Positions 52,676 to 61,357 of a stretch of 64,000 nucleotides of DNA are shown one piece after another. This stretch comes from Fen-455 sp050012675. Lineage in GTDB: Bacteria; Actinomycetota; Acidimicrobiia; Acidimicrobiales; Bog-793. A model generated the notes under the pieces. The model was not told the DNA's origin and did not search any database. It saw nothing but the letters and a program-made list of their open reading frames with translations. Each line of letters begins with the position of its first letter. The first letter of the stretch is position 1. The translations under genes were made by a program, and so were the position numbers. Location: NCBI GenBank assembly GCA_050012675.1, contig JBEKGS010000002.1:62001-126000 (forward strand). Direction: 5' to 3'.

Positions 52676-52860
52676 GCGACGAATCCCTGGTGATTCGGCA
52701 TCGTGCAGACTCAAGGTGAGCCCTCATGTCGGCTGCCCACATCTCGACGCCTAACGGGCCGAGTCACAGGTCAGGACAGTGCCATCGAACCGTGACCCAG
52801 GGGACAAGGCAGGACCGCAATGACCGGACGGGATTGCCCCGGTCTTGGTCCTCACGGCAC

Positions 52861-53577
52861 TCAACGCGTGTCGACTACCTGGAAAGCTTCGGCCAACCGA
52901 CCTTCTGGCATGTCCAGAGCGGTCGCGTTGGCCAAGGCCCAGGAGCGGATCATCTCTTCGAGGCCCTCGGTCTCGGCCAACTGGCTCTGGTGACTGCGCA
53001 AGGCGGCGAGCTTGCGGTCGATGGTTCCTGTGATGTCCACGCCGCGCGTAGACCGCGGCGAGGCCATGAGCCAGACCTCCTCGACGACGTGGGGCTCGAG
53101 GCCGGCCTCAAGCAGCTCGGGATGGGCGTAGGGGTTCCTCGCGTCCGGATACACAGCCTGAAGCGTCGCTTCACCCGCTGCGAGATGGTCAGGGTGGCTC
53201 GCGCGGATGCGGTCCCAGTTGCGCTCGGGAGATTGGCAGACCACGCGGTCGGGTCGCAACGCTCTGATGACGCGCGCGATGTCACGTCGAAGCTCGTGCG
53301 AGACCACGAGGGCCCCGTCCGGGTAGCCGAGGAATTGCACGTCGGTGACGCCGACTTCGGCCGCGGCTTTGCGCTGTTCGTCCTGACGGATCTGTCTGAG
53401 AGCAGGGGCCTCGATGCCGGGGACAGCACTGCCGGCGGCACCGTCGGTCACGATGCAATAGCTCACCGCGATGCCCTGTTCGGTCCACGTCGCGACCGAA
53501 CCTGCGGCACCGAAGTCGACGTCGTCCGGGTGCGCCGACACGACGAGCACTCTTGCCGGGGTTCCGGGCGCGCTCAC
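52861..53577 (-). CDS. PIG-L/LmbE-family zinc deacetylase
   Basis: 238 residues. VLVVSAHPDDVDFGAAGSVA carries the zinc ligands His and Asp of AHPDD, VTDGAAGS follows, and SHPDHLAAGEATL gives the third ligand. This is the family of MshB and mycothiol-S-conjugate amidase, plausible in an actinobacterium, but the specific substrate is not evident. GTG 53577 overlaps the stop of the upstream oxidoreductase gene (GTGA), so the two are co-translated. Confidence 0.88.
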   Translation of the reverse strand: MSAPGTPARVLVVSAHPDDVDFGAAGSVATWTEQGIAVSYCIVTDGAAGSAVPGIEAPALRQIRQDEQRKAAAEVGVTDVQFLGYPDGALVVSHELRRDIARVIRALRPDRVVCQSPERNWDRIRASHPDHLAAGEATLQAVYPDARNPYAHPELLEAGLEPHVVEEVWLMASPRSTRGVDITGTIDRKLAALRSHQSQLAETEGLEEMIRSWALANATALDMPEGRLAEAFQVVDTR

Positions 53578-53993
53578 GACGCGACGCGTTTCAGGATGGG
53601 CACGGGGATCACCCGGGTCGTCTCCTCCTCGTACTCCGCGAAGCCCGGGTACCGTTCCGACTGGACCGCGTAGAGACGATCCCGCTCCTCGCGGTCGGCC
53701 ACGTTGGCGTCGACCTCGAAGGTCTCCGAGCCGACCTCAACGGTCGCGCGGGGATGAGCGAGAAGATTGTGGTACCAGTCAGGGTTGGTCGCAGCGCCGG
53801 CCTTCGACGCGAAGACGGCGAGTCGGTCACCGTCTGCGAGGTACATGACCGGTGTCGTGTGCTTGCGACCTGTCTTTGCGCCGGTGGTCGTGAGAAGCAG
53901 GACCGGGTCGCCGGCGAACTGGCCGCCCAGGTTTCCGCCCGTGGAGCGGAACTCGTCAATGATCTTCTGATTCCAGTTGTTGATATCGGTCAT
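53574..53993 (-). CDS. Ddn-like deazaflavin (F420)-dependent nitroreductase family protein
   Basis: 139 residues of the split-barrel F420-binding family. WNQKIIDEFRSTGGNLGGQF, then PVLLLTTTGAKTGRKHTTPV, the MYLADGDRLAVFASKAGA strand, NPDWYHNLLAHPRATVEVG and YPGFAEYEEET. These are the hallmarks of Ddn paralogues, which reduce varied substrates with F420H2. ATG 53993 follows GGAGGAA; an in-frame start 66 bases upstream is rejected. Paired with the PIG-L deacetylase. Confidence 0.9.
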   Translation of the reverse strand: MTDINNWNQKIIDEFRSTGGNLGGQFAGDPVLLLTTTGAKTGRKHTTPVMYLADGDRLAVFASKAGAATNPDWYHNLLAHPRATVEVGSETFEVDANVADREERDRLYAVQSERYPGFAEYEEETTRVIPVPILKRVAS

Positions 53994-54087
53994 GGTTCCT
54001 CCGAAATGGGCCAGGGGGCAAGGCCTCCGCGACGGTAGCGCGGGTTGGTACACCCCCAATCCGGTACCTGGGGCGTCGCGCGACGGG

Positions 54088-54906
54088 TCAGTCGAGCGCG
54101 AGCCGGTCGATGAGAAGGGACTGGATCGAGCGCCCGATAGGCCCCTGTTCGTCCCAGAGCGTGCTCTCTGAGATGCCTATCCCTTGTGGCTCAGCCAAGG
54201 TACGTGACTCGAGACCGACCCACTCCCCTATCGGCAGTCGGCTCACGTGGATCGTCAGGTCCGGGTTGATGAACAGCCAGTCGCCGTAGCTGAAAGGCGA
54301 GCTGACGCCGTTGCCGAAGTCTGCAGCAGTTGCCACCCGCTCGAGCGGCGAAGGCCGCTCGCCCGCCAGAACCGGCACGCGAAGACGCACCCAAACCGTC
54401 GCCGGTCCCGGCGACTTGAAGGCGCCCTCGACGAAGCGCAACTCTGCTCCCTCGCTGTGGAAGGTTCGCGGGGCACCCTCCCACGTCATCGCGACGCTGC
54501 TCTCGGGCGGCGCGAAGGTCAGTCCGCCCAGGCGAGCCGCTTTCGGCAGGTCCATGTCTGCGGTGCGGATCCTAAGCGCGCGCCCCAGCGCGACTTCGAT
54601 CCCGTCCTGGCGACCGATCACCTCTACGAGCTGGACCTTTCGTCCCGGCCGCAGCAGCCGGGCTTCCAATGAGATCGGGGCGAGACTCACCGGCCGGATC
54701 AGCTCGACGGTGAGCCGGGCGACCCGCAAGGCGTCGTCGGGCTCGCAGCGCTCAGCCTCGCGGGCGATCAACCCGGCGACCGGGCCCCCGTGGAGGTGCT
54801 CAGCGGTCCAGGGCCCGAGAGCGAAGGCAGTCGGGCGGAACCCGCCGGGCTCGGCGACGAACAAGGCCTTGGCGGTGTCGGTTGCAGGGCTGGGCTTCAC
54901 GGGCAT
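54088..54906 (-). CDS. TesB-like acyl-CoA thioesterase family protein
   Basis: 272-residue double-hotdog protein. FRPTAFALGPWTAEHLHGGP at the first hotdog, LTVELIRPVSLAPISLEARL, and in the second half GNGVSSPFSYGDWLFINPDL, GEWVGLESRTLAEPQGIGIS and a final TLWDEQGPIGRSIQSLLI. These match the actinobacterial thioesterase-like family (PF13622). Expected to hydrolyse acyl-CoA; chain length unknown. ATG 54906 has GAGG upstream. Confidence 0.88.
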   Translation of the reverse strand: MPVKPSPATDTAKALFVAEPGGFRPTAFALGPWTAEHLHGGPVAGLIAREAERCEPDDALRVARLTVELIRPVSLAPISLEARLLRPGRKVQLVEVIGRQDGIEVALGRALRIRTADMDLPKAARLGGLTFAPPESSVAMTWEGAPRTFHSEGAELRFVEGAFKSPGPATVWVRLRVPVLAGERPSPLERVATAADFGNGVSSPFSYGDWLFINPDLTIHVSRLPIGEWVGLESRTLAEPQGIGISESTLWDEQGPIGRSIQSLLIDRLALD

Positions 54907-55052
54907 CCTCAGCGTCGTCGAATGGGCCTATGGGTTCGTGGCCCATCGGATGGTACCGGCGAATCAGCCTTCTTCCGCCGGAGCGTCGCGATCGGGCGCC
55001 TTGGGGCGCAGGGAGCCACCGGAACGCCTGCTAGGCTCTGGGCTGCGGTCGA

Positions 55053-56669
55053 ATGACCGGTTTCCGGCTAGGGCCGGTGGGGCCTCGGGACGACGTTCTG
55101 GTTGGCCTTCTTCTTGAGCTGACTGGAGTCTTCTTGCCCCCCACCTTCGCCGATCTTGGCGTGCCTGCCGACGTCGTCTTGCTGTTGGCGCGCGACGGCA
55201 TCACCACGCCTTTTCCTATTCAGGCGGCCACGCTTCCGGACGCTCTCGCCGGACGCGACGTCTCCGGCCGGGCACCGACTGGCTCGGGTAAGACGCTCGC
55301 ATTCGCGATCGCGCTCGCAGAGGCACTCAGCTCAGGCGCTTCAGGTTCCCGGTCGCGCCGCCCTCGGGGTCTCGTCCTCGTGCCGACCCGGGAACTCGCC
55401 GCTCAGGTCTGCGGCGTGCTGAGCCCGCTCGCAAGGACGCGGCGGCTGTCGGTCGCCGCCGTCTACGGCGGTGCCTCTTACGGGCCTCAGTTGAGAGCCC
55501 TGCGCGACGCCGTGGACATCCTTGTGGCTTGTCCCGGCCGGCTCGAGGATCTCATCGAACGGGGCGAGGTGAGTCTTGCGGAGGTGCGCGTCATCGTCGT
55601 CGATGAGGCGGACCGGATGGCCGACATGGGCTTTCTCCCCGCGGTACGGCGCATTCTCGACCAGACCGCCCTCGAGCGCCAGGTTCTGCTGTTTTCCGCG
55701 ACTCTCGACGGCGAGGTGGACGTCCTGGTCCGCCGCTATCAGTCGGACCCCGTACGCCACGAGGTCGAACTGACGGCGGCATCGTCAGGCGAGGTGCGCC
55801 ACATGTTCTGGAAAGTCGACCGCAATGATCGGGTCACGCTTGCGACCAAGGTCGTCACCGGCCATCAGAGCTCAATCATCTTCTGCCGGACCAGGCACGG
55901 GGCCGACCGGCTCTCTCGTCAGCTCGTCAACGCCGGTGTGGACGCCGTCACGCTGCATGGGGACCGCACCCAGGCCCAGCGAGAACGGGCGCTGAGGGCC
56001 TTCCACTCCGGAGCGGCCCGCGTGCTCGTCGCCACCGACGTGGCCGCGCGAGGCATAGACGTCGAGAACGTTGCCTGCGTTCTCCATTTCGACCCGCCCA
56101 GTGATCACAAGGACTACGTGCACCGCTCGGGTCGCACGGGCCGCGCAGGAGCGAACGGTACGGTCATCTCTCTTGTGACCTCAGATCAATCGGTATCTGC
56201 GCGCTCGTTGCAGCGCGCCCTCGGGCTTCCGCAGAGACTCGAGCAGCCGCTCAGCCTGCCCCCGGTCGATCGACGTCCGGCGAAGGACACGGTGCACTCC
56301 GAGACGACGAGCGGCGGCGCTTCGCTCAAGGCGCTTGGGCGCAATGCCCCAGGTACGAGCAAATGGTCAGGGCGTGCCGTGCGCCCGGTGCGAGCCGGAC
56401 ATCTGCAGCCCGCAAAATCACAGGTCCCCCGCACAAAGGGAGAAGTCCGCGGCCGGCGGTCGCTGCGTCCGGCAACCGGCACCCTCAAATGGTACGACCC
56501 GGTCAGAGGTTTCGGCTTCATCGCCCCTGACGCGGGGGGCCGCGACGTGTTCGTGCACCGCTCTGTGCTCGGCGAGAACGATCAGGCGCTCGCCGAAGGA
56601 GCCCGTGTCGAGTTCCTCTCCCGCTCTGGCCCGAAAGGCCTCGAGGCAGTGGAGCTGCGGGCCAGCTGA
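55053..56669 (+). CDS. DEAD-box RNA helicase fused to C-terminal cold-shock domain
   Basis: 538 residues. Q motif TFADLGVPADVV...PFPIQAATLP at 31-62, Walker A APTGSGKT (74-81), PTRELAAQV, DEAD at 184-187, SAT near 213, then HGDRTQAQRERAL, ATDVAARGIDVENV and HRSGRTGRAG. After a basic, Pro-rich linker (about 400-465) comes a cold-shock domain: GTLKWYDPVRGFGFIAPD, then RDVFVHRS. The two parts together should unwind and hold RNA, for instance at low temperature. ATG 55053 lies shortly after TAGGCT at 55032-55037; a later TTG (55134) is possible. Confidence 0.9.
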   Translation: MTGFRLGPVGPRDDVLVGLLLELTGVFLPPTFADLGVPADVVLLLARDGITTPFPIQAATLPDALAGRDVSGRAPTGSGKTLAFAIALAEALSSGASGSRSRRPRGLVLVPTRELAAQVCGVLSPLARTRRLSVAAVYGGASYGPQLRALRDAVDILVACPGRLEDLIERGEVSLAEVRVIVVDEADRMADMGFLPAVRRILDQTALERQVLLFSATLDGEVDVLVRRYQSDPVRHEVELTAASSGEVRHMFWKVDRNDRVTLATKVVTGHQSSIIFCRTRHGADRLSRQLVNAGVDAVTLHGDRTQAQRERALRAFHSGAARVLVATDVAARGIDVENVACVLHFDPPSDHKDYVHRSGRTGRAGANGTVISLVTSDQSVSARSLQRALGLPQRLEQPLSLPPVDRRPAKDTVHSETTSGGASLKALGRNAPGTSKWSGRAVRPVRAGHLQPAKSQVPRTKGEVRGRRSLRPATGTLKWYDPVRGFGFIAPDAGGRDVFVHRSVLGENDQALAEGARVEFLSRSGPKGLEAVELRAS

Positions 56670-56671
56670 AG

Positions 56672-56692
56672 GGGCCCTTGACCGAAGGGCCC
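56672..56692. terminator. Hairpin between convergent helicase and HtrA genes
   Basis: GGGCCCTT (56672-56679) and AAGGGCCC (56685-56692) pair perfectly around a 5-nt loop, just after the helicase stop and before the 3' end of the HtrA gene. Likely bidirectional; no T-run. Confidence 0.5.
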
Positions 56693-56734
56693 GAAGCTTG
56701 TCCTCGACCCTAAAGCGCGCTCTGAGCGCCGTGC

Positions 56735-58039
56735 TCAGCTCGTGCCCGCCTCCGGTGCCGGCTTGAACCCCAGCACCAAGGAAACTGTCACGAGCTTCGG
56801 CCCCCGGTACAACTCGACGACCACTCTCTCGCCGGGATGAGCTGCCCGCACAGCCAAGGTGAGAGAGACGTCGGTCGTGATGACGCGACCGGCAAAACTG
56901 ACTATGACGTCACCGGTCGCGATACCGGCAAGCTCGGCTGGGGCGTCCGGGAACAGGCCCACGACCAGCGCGCCGCTGGTAGCGCTGAGTCCCCAGCTCG
57001 CGCGCTCGGCCGGCGTGACCGACACCACTTCGACACCGAGGAAGGCCTTCGGCCTGCCGATGGTGCCGCCCTCGCGCAGGCCAGGGATCAGTGCGCGGAT
57101 GTTGGCTATGGGGATCGCAAAGCCGATGTTCTGGGTGGGCGCGTTTCCTGTCATGCTCGTCGCGGCCGCGGTACTCATGCCGATCACCTGACCGGCGCTG
57201 TTGACAAGCGGGCCGCCGGAGTTGCCCGCGTTGATCGGTGCCTGTGTCTGCAACAGCCCGCTCAGCGACTCGGTTCCGCTGCAGTTCTCCCCTCCGGCTG
57301 TGATGGACCGTCCTTCAGCGGAGATGATGCCCTCCGTGACAGAAGGCGTGGCCTGCGAGAGGTCAAGCGCGTTCCCGATCGCGAGCACGTCCTCTCCCAC
57401 CTGCGTCGTCGAGGAGTCGCCGAATGTGACCGCTTTGAGCGATGTGAGCCCATGAAGTTGAAGAAGCGCCACATCGTGGGTCGGGTCGGTGCCGAGAAGG
57501 GTCGCCGGGTAGGCCCTCTTCTCGCCATGGAGGGTGACGCTGATCTGGGTGGCGTTCGCAATGACGTGATCGTTGGTCAAGATCTCGCCGCTACCGGTGA
57601 GGATCATCCCGCTGCCCTCTTCGGACTGTGTCCCGCCCCCGAAGGTTCCTGATTGGCAGTTCGGGCCCACCGTCTGGATCGCGACCACCGAGGGCAGCAC
57701 TCGCGCGAGGACGGACCGGATGTCGTTCATGCCGTGGAAGACGCTCGTGTTCGGCGAGAATTTGATGTCTGTGGTGTTGCGGGAGCGAATCGTCGCGGCG
57801 ACGCCTGCACCCGCGCCCAGGCCCGCCGCGGCACCGACCAGCAAGGCGACGAGCACGACCGCAATCCAGCCACGGCGCGTGTCGCCGACGTCGGGCTGTC
57901 GCGGGGAGGCCCCAGCTACAGCCCAGTCGACAAAAGGCGATACCGCAGCTCCGCTGTCGCCAGACGGCGGAACTTGGAGAGCCGTCTCGGCCCTCCAGAC
58001 CTCATCTCCGGGTCTGCCTGTGGCGTTGTCGCGTTCCAC
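56735..58039 (-). CDS. HtrA/DegP-like serine protease with PDZ domain
   Basis: 434 residues. A cytoplasmic N-terminus of about 55 residues, one membrane helix (about 57-82: GWIAVVLVALLVGAAAGLGA), and an extracytoplasmic trypsin-like domain. Catalytic His in LTNDHVI, Asp in PTHDVALLQL, and Ser in GNSGGPLV. A single PDZ domain at about 335-425 (FLGVEVVSVTPAE, GIATGDVIVSFAG). Expected to degrade or refold damaged exported proteins. Start GTG 58039 lies 7 nt after a TACAAC box and lacks a ribosome site. Confidence 0.93.
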   Translation of the reverse strand: MERDNATGRPGDEVWRAETALQVPPSGDSGAAVSPFVDWAVAGASPRQPDVGDTRRGWIAVVLVALLVGAAAGLGAGAGVAATIRSRNTTDIKFSPNTSVFHGMNDIRSVLARVLPSVVAIQTVGPNCQSGTFGGGTQSEEGSGMILTGSGEILTNDHVIANATQISVTLHGEKRAYPATLLGTDPTHDVALLQLHGLTSLKAVTFGDSSTTQVGEDVLAIGNALDLSQATPSVTEGIISAEGRSITAGGENCSGTESLSGLLQTQAPINAGNSGGPLVNSAGQVIGMSTAAATSMTGNAPTQNIGFAIPIANIRALIPGLREGGTIGRPKAFLGVEVVSVTPAERASWGLSATSGALVVGLFPDAPAELAGIATGDVIVSFAGRVITTDVSLTLAVRAAHPGERVVVELYRGPKLVTVSLVLGFKPAPEAGTS

Positions 58040-58110
58040 GTTTGAGGTTGTATCGCGTCCGCGACAAGAGTGTTACGCATGACCGTTCGCGTGCCTCTTG
58101 GGACTTCCAC

Positions 58111-58139
58111 TTCGCAAACTCCGCCGCAGCCTGTAGTTT
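58111..58139 (+). promoter_or_regulatory. Promoter TTCGCA-N17-TAGTTT
   Basis: TAGTTT ends 9 nt before ATG 58149 and TTCGCA lies 17 nt upstream. The transcript would have almost no leader. Confidence 0.45.
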
Positions 58140-58148
58140 GACCGCAGC

Positions 58149-60176
58149 ATGTCCAACCGTCTCGACATCGAACTGACCAGTATCCGCAGTGACGGCAGCT
58201 ACACCTGGCGGGCTGCCGGAGCGCGCCAACCCAAGGGCGTCATCGACGCGAAGATCCTCGCCGACAGCGCGAAGGTCGGGGATGTCTTGCGTGTCGAGGC
58301 TGAAGTCGAGATCGACGGGATCACGATTCTCGGGGTTCTGCCACCCAAGGAGAAGGTGACACCAACGGGCCGCATCGAGCTGATCGGTTCCTCCAAGCCT
58401 GTTGCGGCGGTGACGACGGTCCTGCTTTCCGAAGGCGGCCGGGGCGACCGCCGCGATCTGCTCGACAGCCCACGCCGGGGCGATCGGGCCAGCTCGCGCG
58501 ATCGTCGACCGGCGCGGGGAGCAGAGCGTCCCGATGGGCGGCGGCCCCAGGCGGCTGCTGGCAGTTCCGAGGCGGGCACAGAGGCCAGACCCCCGCGGCG
58601 ACCGCGTCCCGAGGGAGCCTCCCCCGACAGGTCGCCCCGCAGTGTCGACGGTCGTCCTGGCTCGGTTAGCGACCGCAGGCCCGAACGGCGGCCCCGTTCG
58701 CCAGGAGAGCTCGGGGCGCCGTCGCGTAGCGGGGAGGGCCGCCCTTCAGCCCCCGTCGGCGACCGCAGACCCGAACGTCGGCCCCGTCCCGAAGGTCAAG
58801 CCGCCGCCGCGCCCTCCCGCAGCGGGGAAGGCCGCCCATCGGTTCCCGGAGCCGAGAGGAGTCCTTCGACGCGTCGTCCCGGGACGCCTCCCGGAGAGCG
58901 GGGCCTCGCCGACGGCAAGCCGCCCGCGGCACGCAGCGCACCGCAGGCCGCAACGCGCAGGGTGGTCCCCCGGTTCGAGCCCGGAACGGCGCATCGAGAC
59001 CTGCTGTTCGCGAGCCTCGCATCCGAGCAACGGCCGATCGCCGAACGCCTGGCGGCCGGGGGCATACCGGCGGTTCGAAGGGCGATCGCCGCCGAACAGG
59101 AACGCGCCCGCTCTGAGGGCAGGCCGGAAGTGACGGGCGAGGCGATCCTCACGCTGGCCGAGCAGCTCGCGCCGTCTGTCAAGCATGCGATCTGGCGCGA
59201 CCGGGCCGAGGCGGCCGTCGCCCAGCTCGAGCAGATCTCCCTCAGGGACCTGCGAACGACAGTTGCCGCGGCGGCTCCCCGGGACGAGGCATCGCGCGAT
59301 CTCGACCGCAAGCTCCGCGAGGAGCTCGAGCGGCGGATCACCAAGCTCCGCACCAACTGGGAAGAACAGATCACCCATGCCCTAGAAGAGGGTCGCGTTC
59401 TCCAGGCGCTGCGATTCTCCGCACAACCGCCCGAGCCGACAGCCAGGTTCCCCGCCGCGCTCGTGGGCCGGCTCGCGACCAGCGCAGGAGCGGCGATGAG
59501 CTCCAGCACGCCCGTCGAGCGCTGGCTCGCCGTCCTCGAGGCGGCGGTCAGCTCCCCGATCCGGCGCCAGATCCACCCAGAAGGCCTGCCGGCGGATGCT
59601 TCCGGCGAAGTCGTGCGAAAGGCCCGCGTCGCCGCGGGCAGCATTCCGGCGCTCGCACCGATGCTGGGACTGTCCATGCCGCCTCCACCAAAGCCACTCC
59701 GAACGGCCCGACCGGTTCGCCCTTCCCGACCCCCTCGCGACGCCGCGCGGCCGCCACGCCGAGCGGTCTCGCCCGGTGGGACGCCGAGAACCGAGGAGCC
59801 GACGAGCGACGTCAACCCAGAGGTTCCCGAGGAACCGGCGTCGCCGGTGGCTCTCGAACAGCCACAAACCGCGCAGGCGCCAGCTCCCCTCGAGGACATG
59901 GCCCCAGACGGTCCTGAGCAGGCGGAGGCGGCCGCGAACGAGGCTTTGGTGGCCGGAGCCCCGCCGGAGGCTTCTGAGGGCCCACAGGACGCCCTCACCG
60001 AGCTTTTCGAGGACCCCTCCGCTGCGACCGTAGCGCTTGAGCCCACCGGGGACACCCCGAGCGAGTCTTCCCCGGACGTCTCCGTCTCGACAGACGACTC
60101 GCCCTCGCAGGACGAGGCTCAAGCCGGCGATGAGGCTCAGGTACCGCCCCCGGCCGCGACGGCGTCGCCCGCCTGA
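58149..60176 (+). CDS. Large disordered Arg/Pro-rich protein with N-terminal OB-like domain
   Basis: 675 residues, unrecognised family. Residues 1-80 form a small beta-rich domain (IELTSIRSDGSYTWRAAGAR, LRVEAEVEIDGITILGVLPP). Residues about 95-270 are Arg/Pro/Gly/Ser rich with two near-identical blocks (DRRPERRPR ... APSRSGEGRPS). A folded helical part covers about 275-520 (RDLLFASLASEQRPIAERLA, with heptad-like LDRKLREELERRITKLRTNW). The tail is acidic and Pro/Ala rich. A basic disordered region beside a folded domain suggests nucleic-acid binding; an RNA role would suit the nearby helicase, but this is inference. Confidence 0.75.
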   Translation: MSNRLDIELTSIRSDGSYTWRAAGARQPKGVIDAKILADSAKVGDVLRVEAEVEIDGITILGVLPPKEKVTPTGRIELIGSSKPVAAVTTVLLSEGGRGDRRDLLDSPRRGDRASSRDRRPARGAERPDGRRPQAAAGSSEAGTEARPPRRPRPEGASPDRSPRSVDGRPGSVSDRRPERRPRSPGELGAPSRSGEGRPSAPVGDRRPERRPRPEGQAAAAPSRSGEGRPSVPGAERSPSTRRPGTPPGERGLADGKPPAARSAPQAATRRVVPRFEPGTAHRDLLFASLASEQRPIAERLAAGGIPAVRRAIAAEQERARSEGRPEVTGEAILTLAEQLAPSVKHAIWRDRAEAAVAQLEQISLRDLRTTVAAAAPRDEASRDLDRKLREELERRITKLRTNWEEQITHALEEGRVLQALRFSAQPPEPTARFPAALVGRLATSAGAAMSSSTPVERWLAVLEAAVSSPIRRQIHPEGLPADASGEVVRKARVAAGSIPALAPMLGLSMPPPPKPLRTARPVRPSRPPRDAARPPRRAVSPGGTPRTEEPTSDVNPEVPEEPASPVALEQPQTAQAPAPLEDMAPDGPEQAEAAANEALVAGAPPEASEGPQDALTELFEDPSAATVALEPTGDTPSESSPDVSVSTDDSPSQDEAQAGDEAQVPPPAATASPA

Positions 60177-60227
60177 GCCAGGCTGCCCGCTCGTCTCCCA
60201 GGTTTGATCACGAGGCCTTGCGGGTTC

Positions 60228-60698
60228 TCATTTCAATGGGTGGTGCATGACAAGCAGCCGCGCGGCGAAACCAGACCCTTCGAGGAAGTTCTTCGCGGTT
60301 CTCATCCCCGGAAGGACGGGCACGTCGATACCCGTGGAACCGTGGCCTGCGGCCCATTCGGTCACCGCCCCGAGCAGCTTCTCGCCGACACCCACATCGC
60401 GCGCGGGCGGGTCGACGTAGAGGACCTCGACGGTCGAAAGCCGCGAGCCGCCCGACAGCTCCTCGAGGCGGGCTACCGCCAAGCCGACCGCCACTTCGTC
60501 GATCGTCCCGAGCAGGACGAGCCTGCGCTCGTCATGGACCATGGCGCCGAAGTGAGCCTCGAGAGGCTCCGAAAACGCCTCCTTGCGCATCTGGACGCTG
60601 CCACCGCGTTCAACAGCGAGAGCTTCCCAACAAGCTCGGTAGAGCTCCGCGAGATCCCGCACATCGCTTTCGGTGCCGACACGGGCCCCGATGTTCAT
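60228..60698 (-). CDS. GNAT-family N-acetyltransferase
   Basis: 156 residues. RVGTESDVRDLAELYRACWE at the N-terminus, VEVLYVDPPARDVGVGEKLL with the acetyl-CoA-binding R-x-x-G-x-G-like loop (ARDVGVG), and NFLEGSGFAARLLVM at the end. Substrate unknown. 31 bases downstream of a conserved small gene, probably one transcript. Confidence 0.87.
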   Translation of the reverse strand: MNIGARVGTESDVRDLAELYRACWEALAVERGGSVQMRKEAFSEPLEAHFGAMVHDERRLVLLGTIDEVAVGLAVARLEELSGGSRLSTVEVLYVDPPARDVGVGEKLLGAVTEWAAGHGSTGIDVPVLPGMRTAKNFLEGSGFAARLLVMHHPLK

Positions 60699-60729
60699 GC
60701 CGTCGCTTTGCCGTTGCGTCTTGAAGGGC

Positions 60730-61314
60730 TCACGCCGTGGCGTTGTCGCGCTCGGAGCTCAGCTGAGCGATCCGATGCAGCACCGTGCGCCGGCGGCGAG
60801 TCGCCGACTCGTGCCTTCGCACTGCCTCGAGCTCGGCTGGCGTCAACGATGCCAACCTCTCTACGACCTGCGATGCCGCAAGGGTGTCGTAGGCCGGGAT
60901 CGCAAGCTCACGAGGTGTCGTCTCAGGCTGAGGGTGCGCCGCCGTGTGCTCGTCGTGGTTGCCTGGAGCAGGCGGACCGCCTCGAGGGCTCACGACCTCG
61001 CTCGAAGCCGATGCGCGCCTTGTCCGGACCGCGGGCGCAGTGTCGCCTCCCGCGGGGCCCGGCTCGGGTGAGACCGCCTCGGGCCGACGAGACAGCGAGC
61101 CGAAAGGATCGCCCGAGAGCGTCTCCAAGCGCCGGCGAGCTCCCTCGACGGTGAACCTGCCGACCAAGCGCGCCACGGCGACGCGCTTTTCGACGCCCTC
61201 GCGCCCGCGTTGTGCGAGCCGGGGCAGCTCGTCGGCGAGTACGAGAGCGGCGCCCAGCGGCGCGTAGACAAAGGCGTCGAGCAGAGTCTCGTAAGCGGGG
61301 CGCTCTTCTGGCAC
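60730..61314 (-). CDS. Conserved actinobacterial-type protein of unknown function
   Basis: 194 residues. N-terminal helical part at about 1-60 (YETLLDAFVYAPLGAALVLA). A disordered Pro/Ser/Gly middle covers 65-130. The C-terminal motif LAIPAYDTLAASQVVERLAS, then LTPAELEAVRRHESATRRRRTVLHRI is recognisable as a recurrent element in actinobacterial proteins of unknown role. GTG 61314 lies 6 nt behind TAGCGT, implying a leaderless mRNA that continues into the GNAT gene. Confidence 0.78.
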   Translation of the reverse strand: MPEERPAYETLLDAFVYAPLGAALVLADELPRLAQRGREGVEKRVAVARLVGRFTVEGARRRLETLSGDPFGSLSRRPEAVSPEPGPAGGDTAPAVRTRRASASSEVVSPRGGPPAPGNHDEHTAAHPQPETTPRELAIPAYDTLAASQVVERLASLTPAELEAVRRHESATRRRRTVLHRIAQLSSERDNATA

Positions 61315-61320
61315 GACCTG

Positions 61321-61326
61321 ACGCTA
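61321..61326 (-). promoter_or_regulatory. -10 box TAGCGT, leaderless start
   Basis: Minus strand TAGCGT, 6 nt, GTG 61314. No ribosome site. Confidence 0.5.
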
Positions 61327-61357
61327 CCCCAGGCTCAACGAGGCGCGCCCCGCCATC

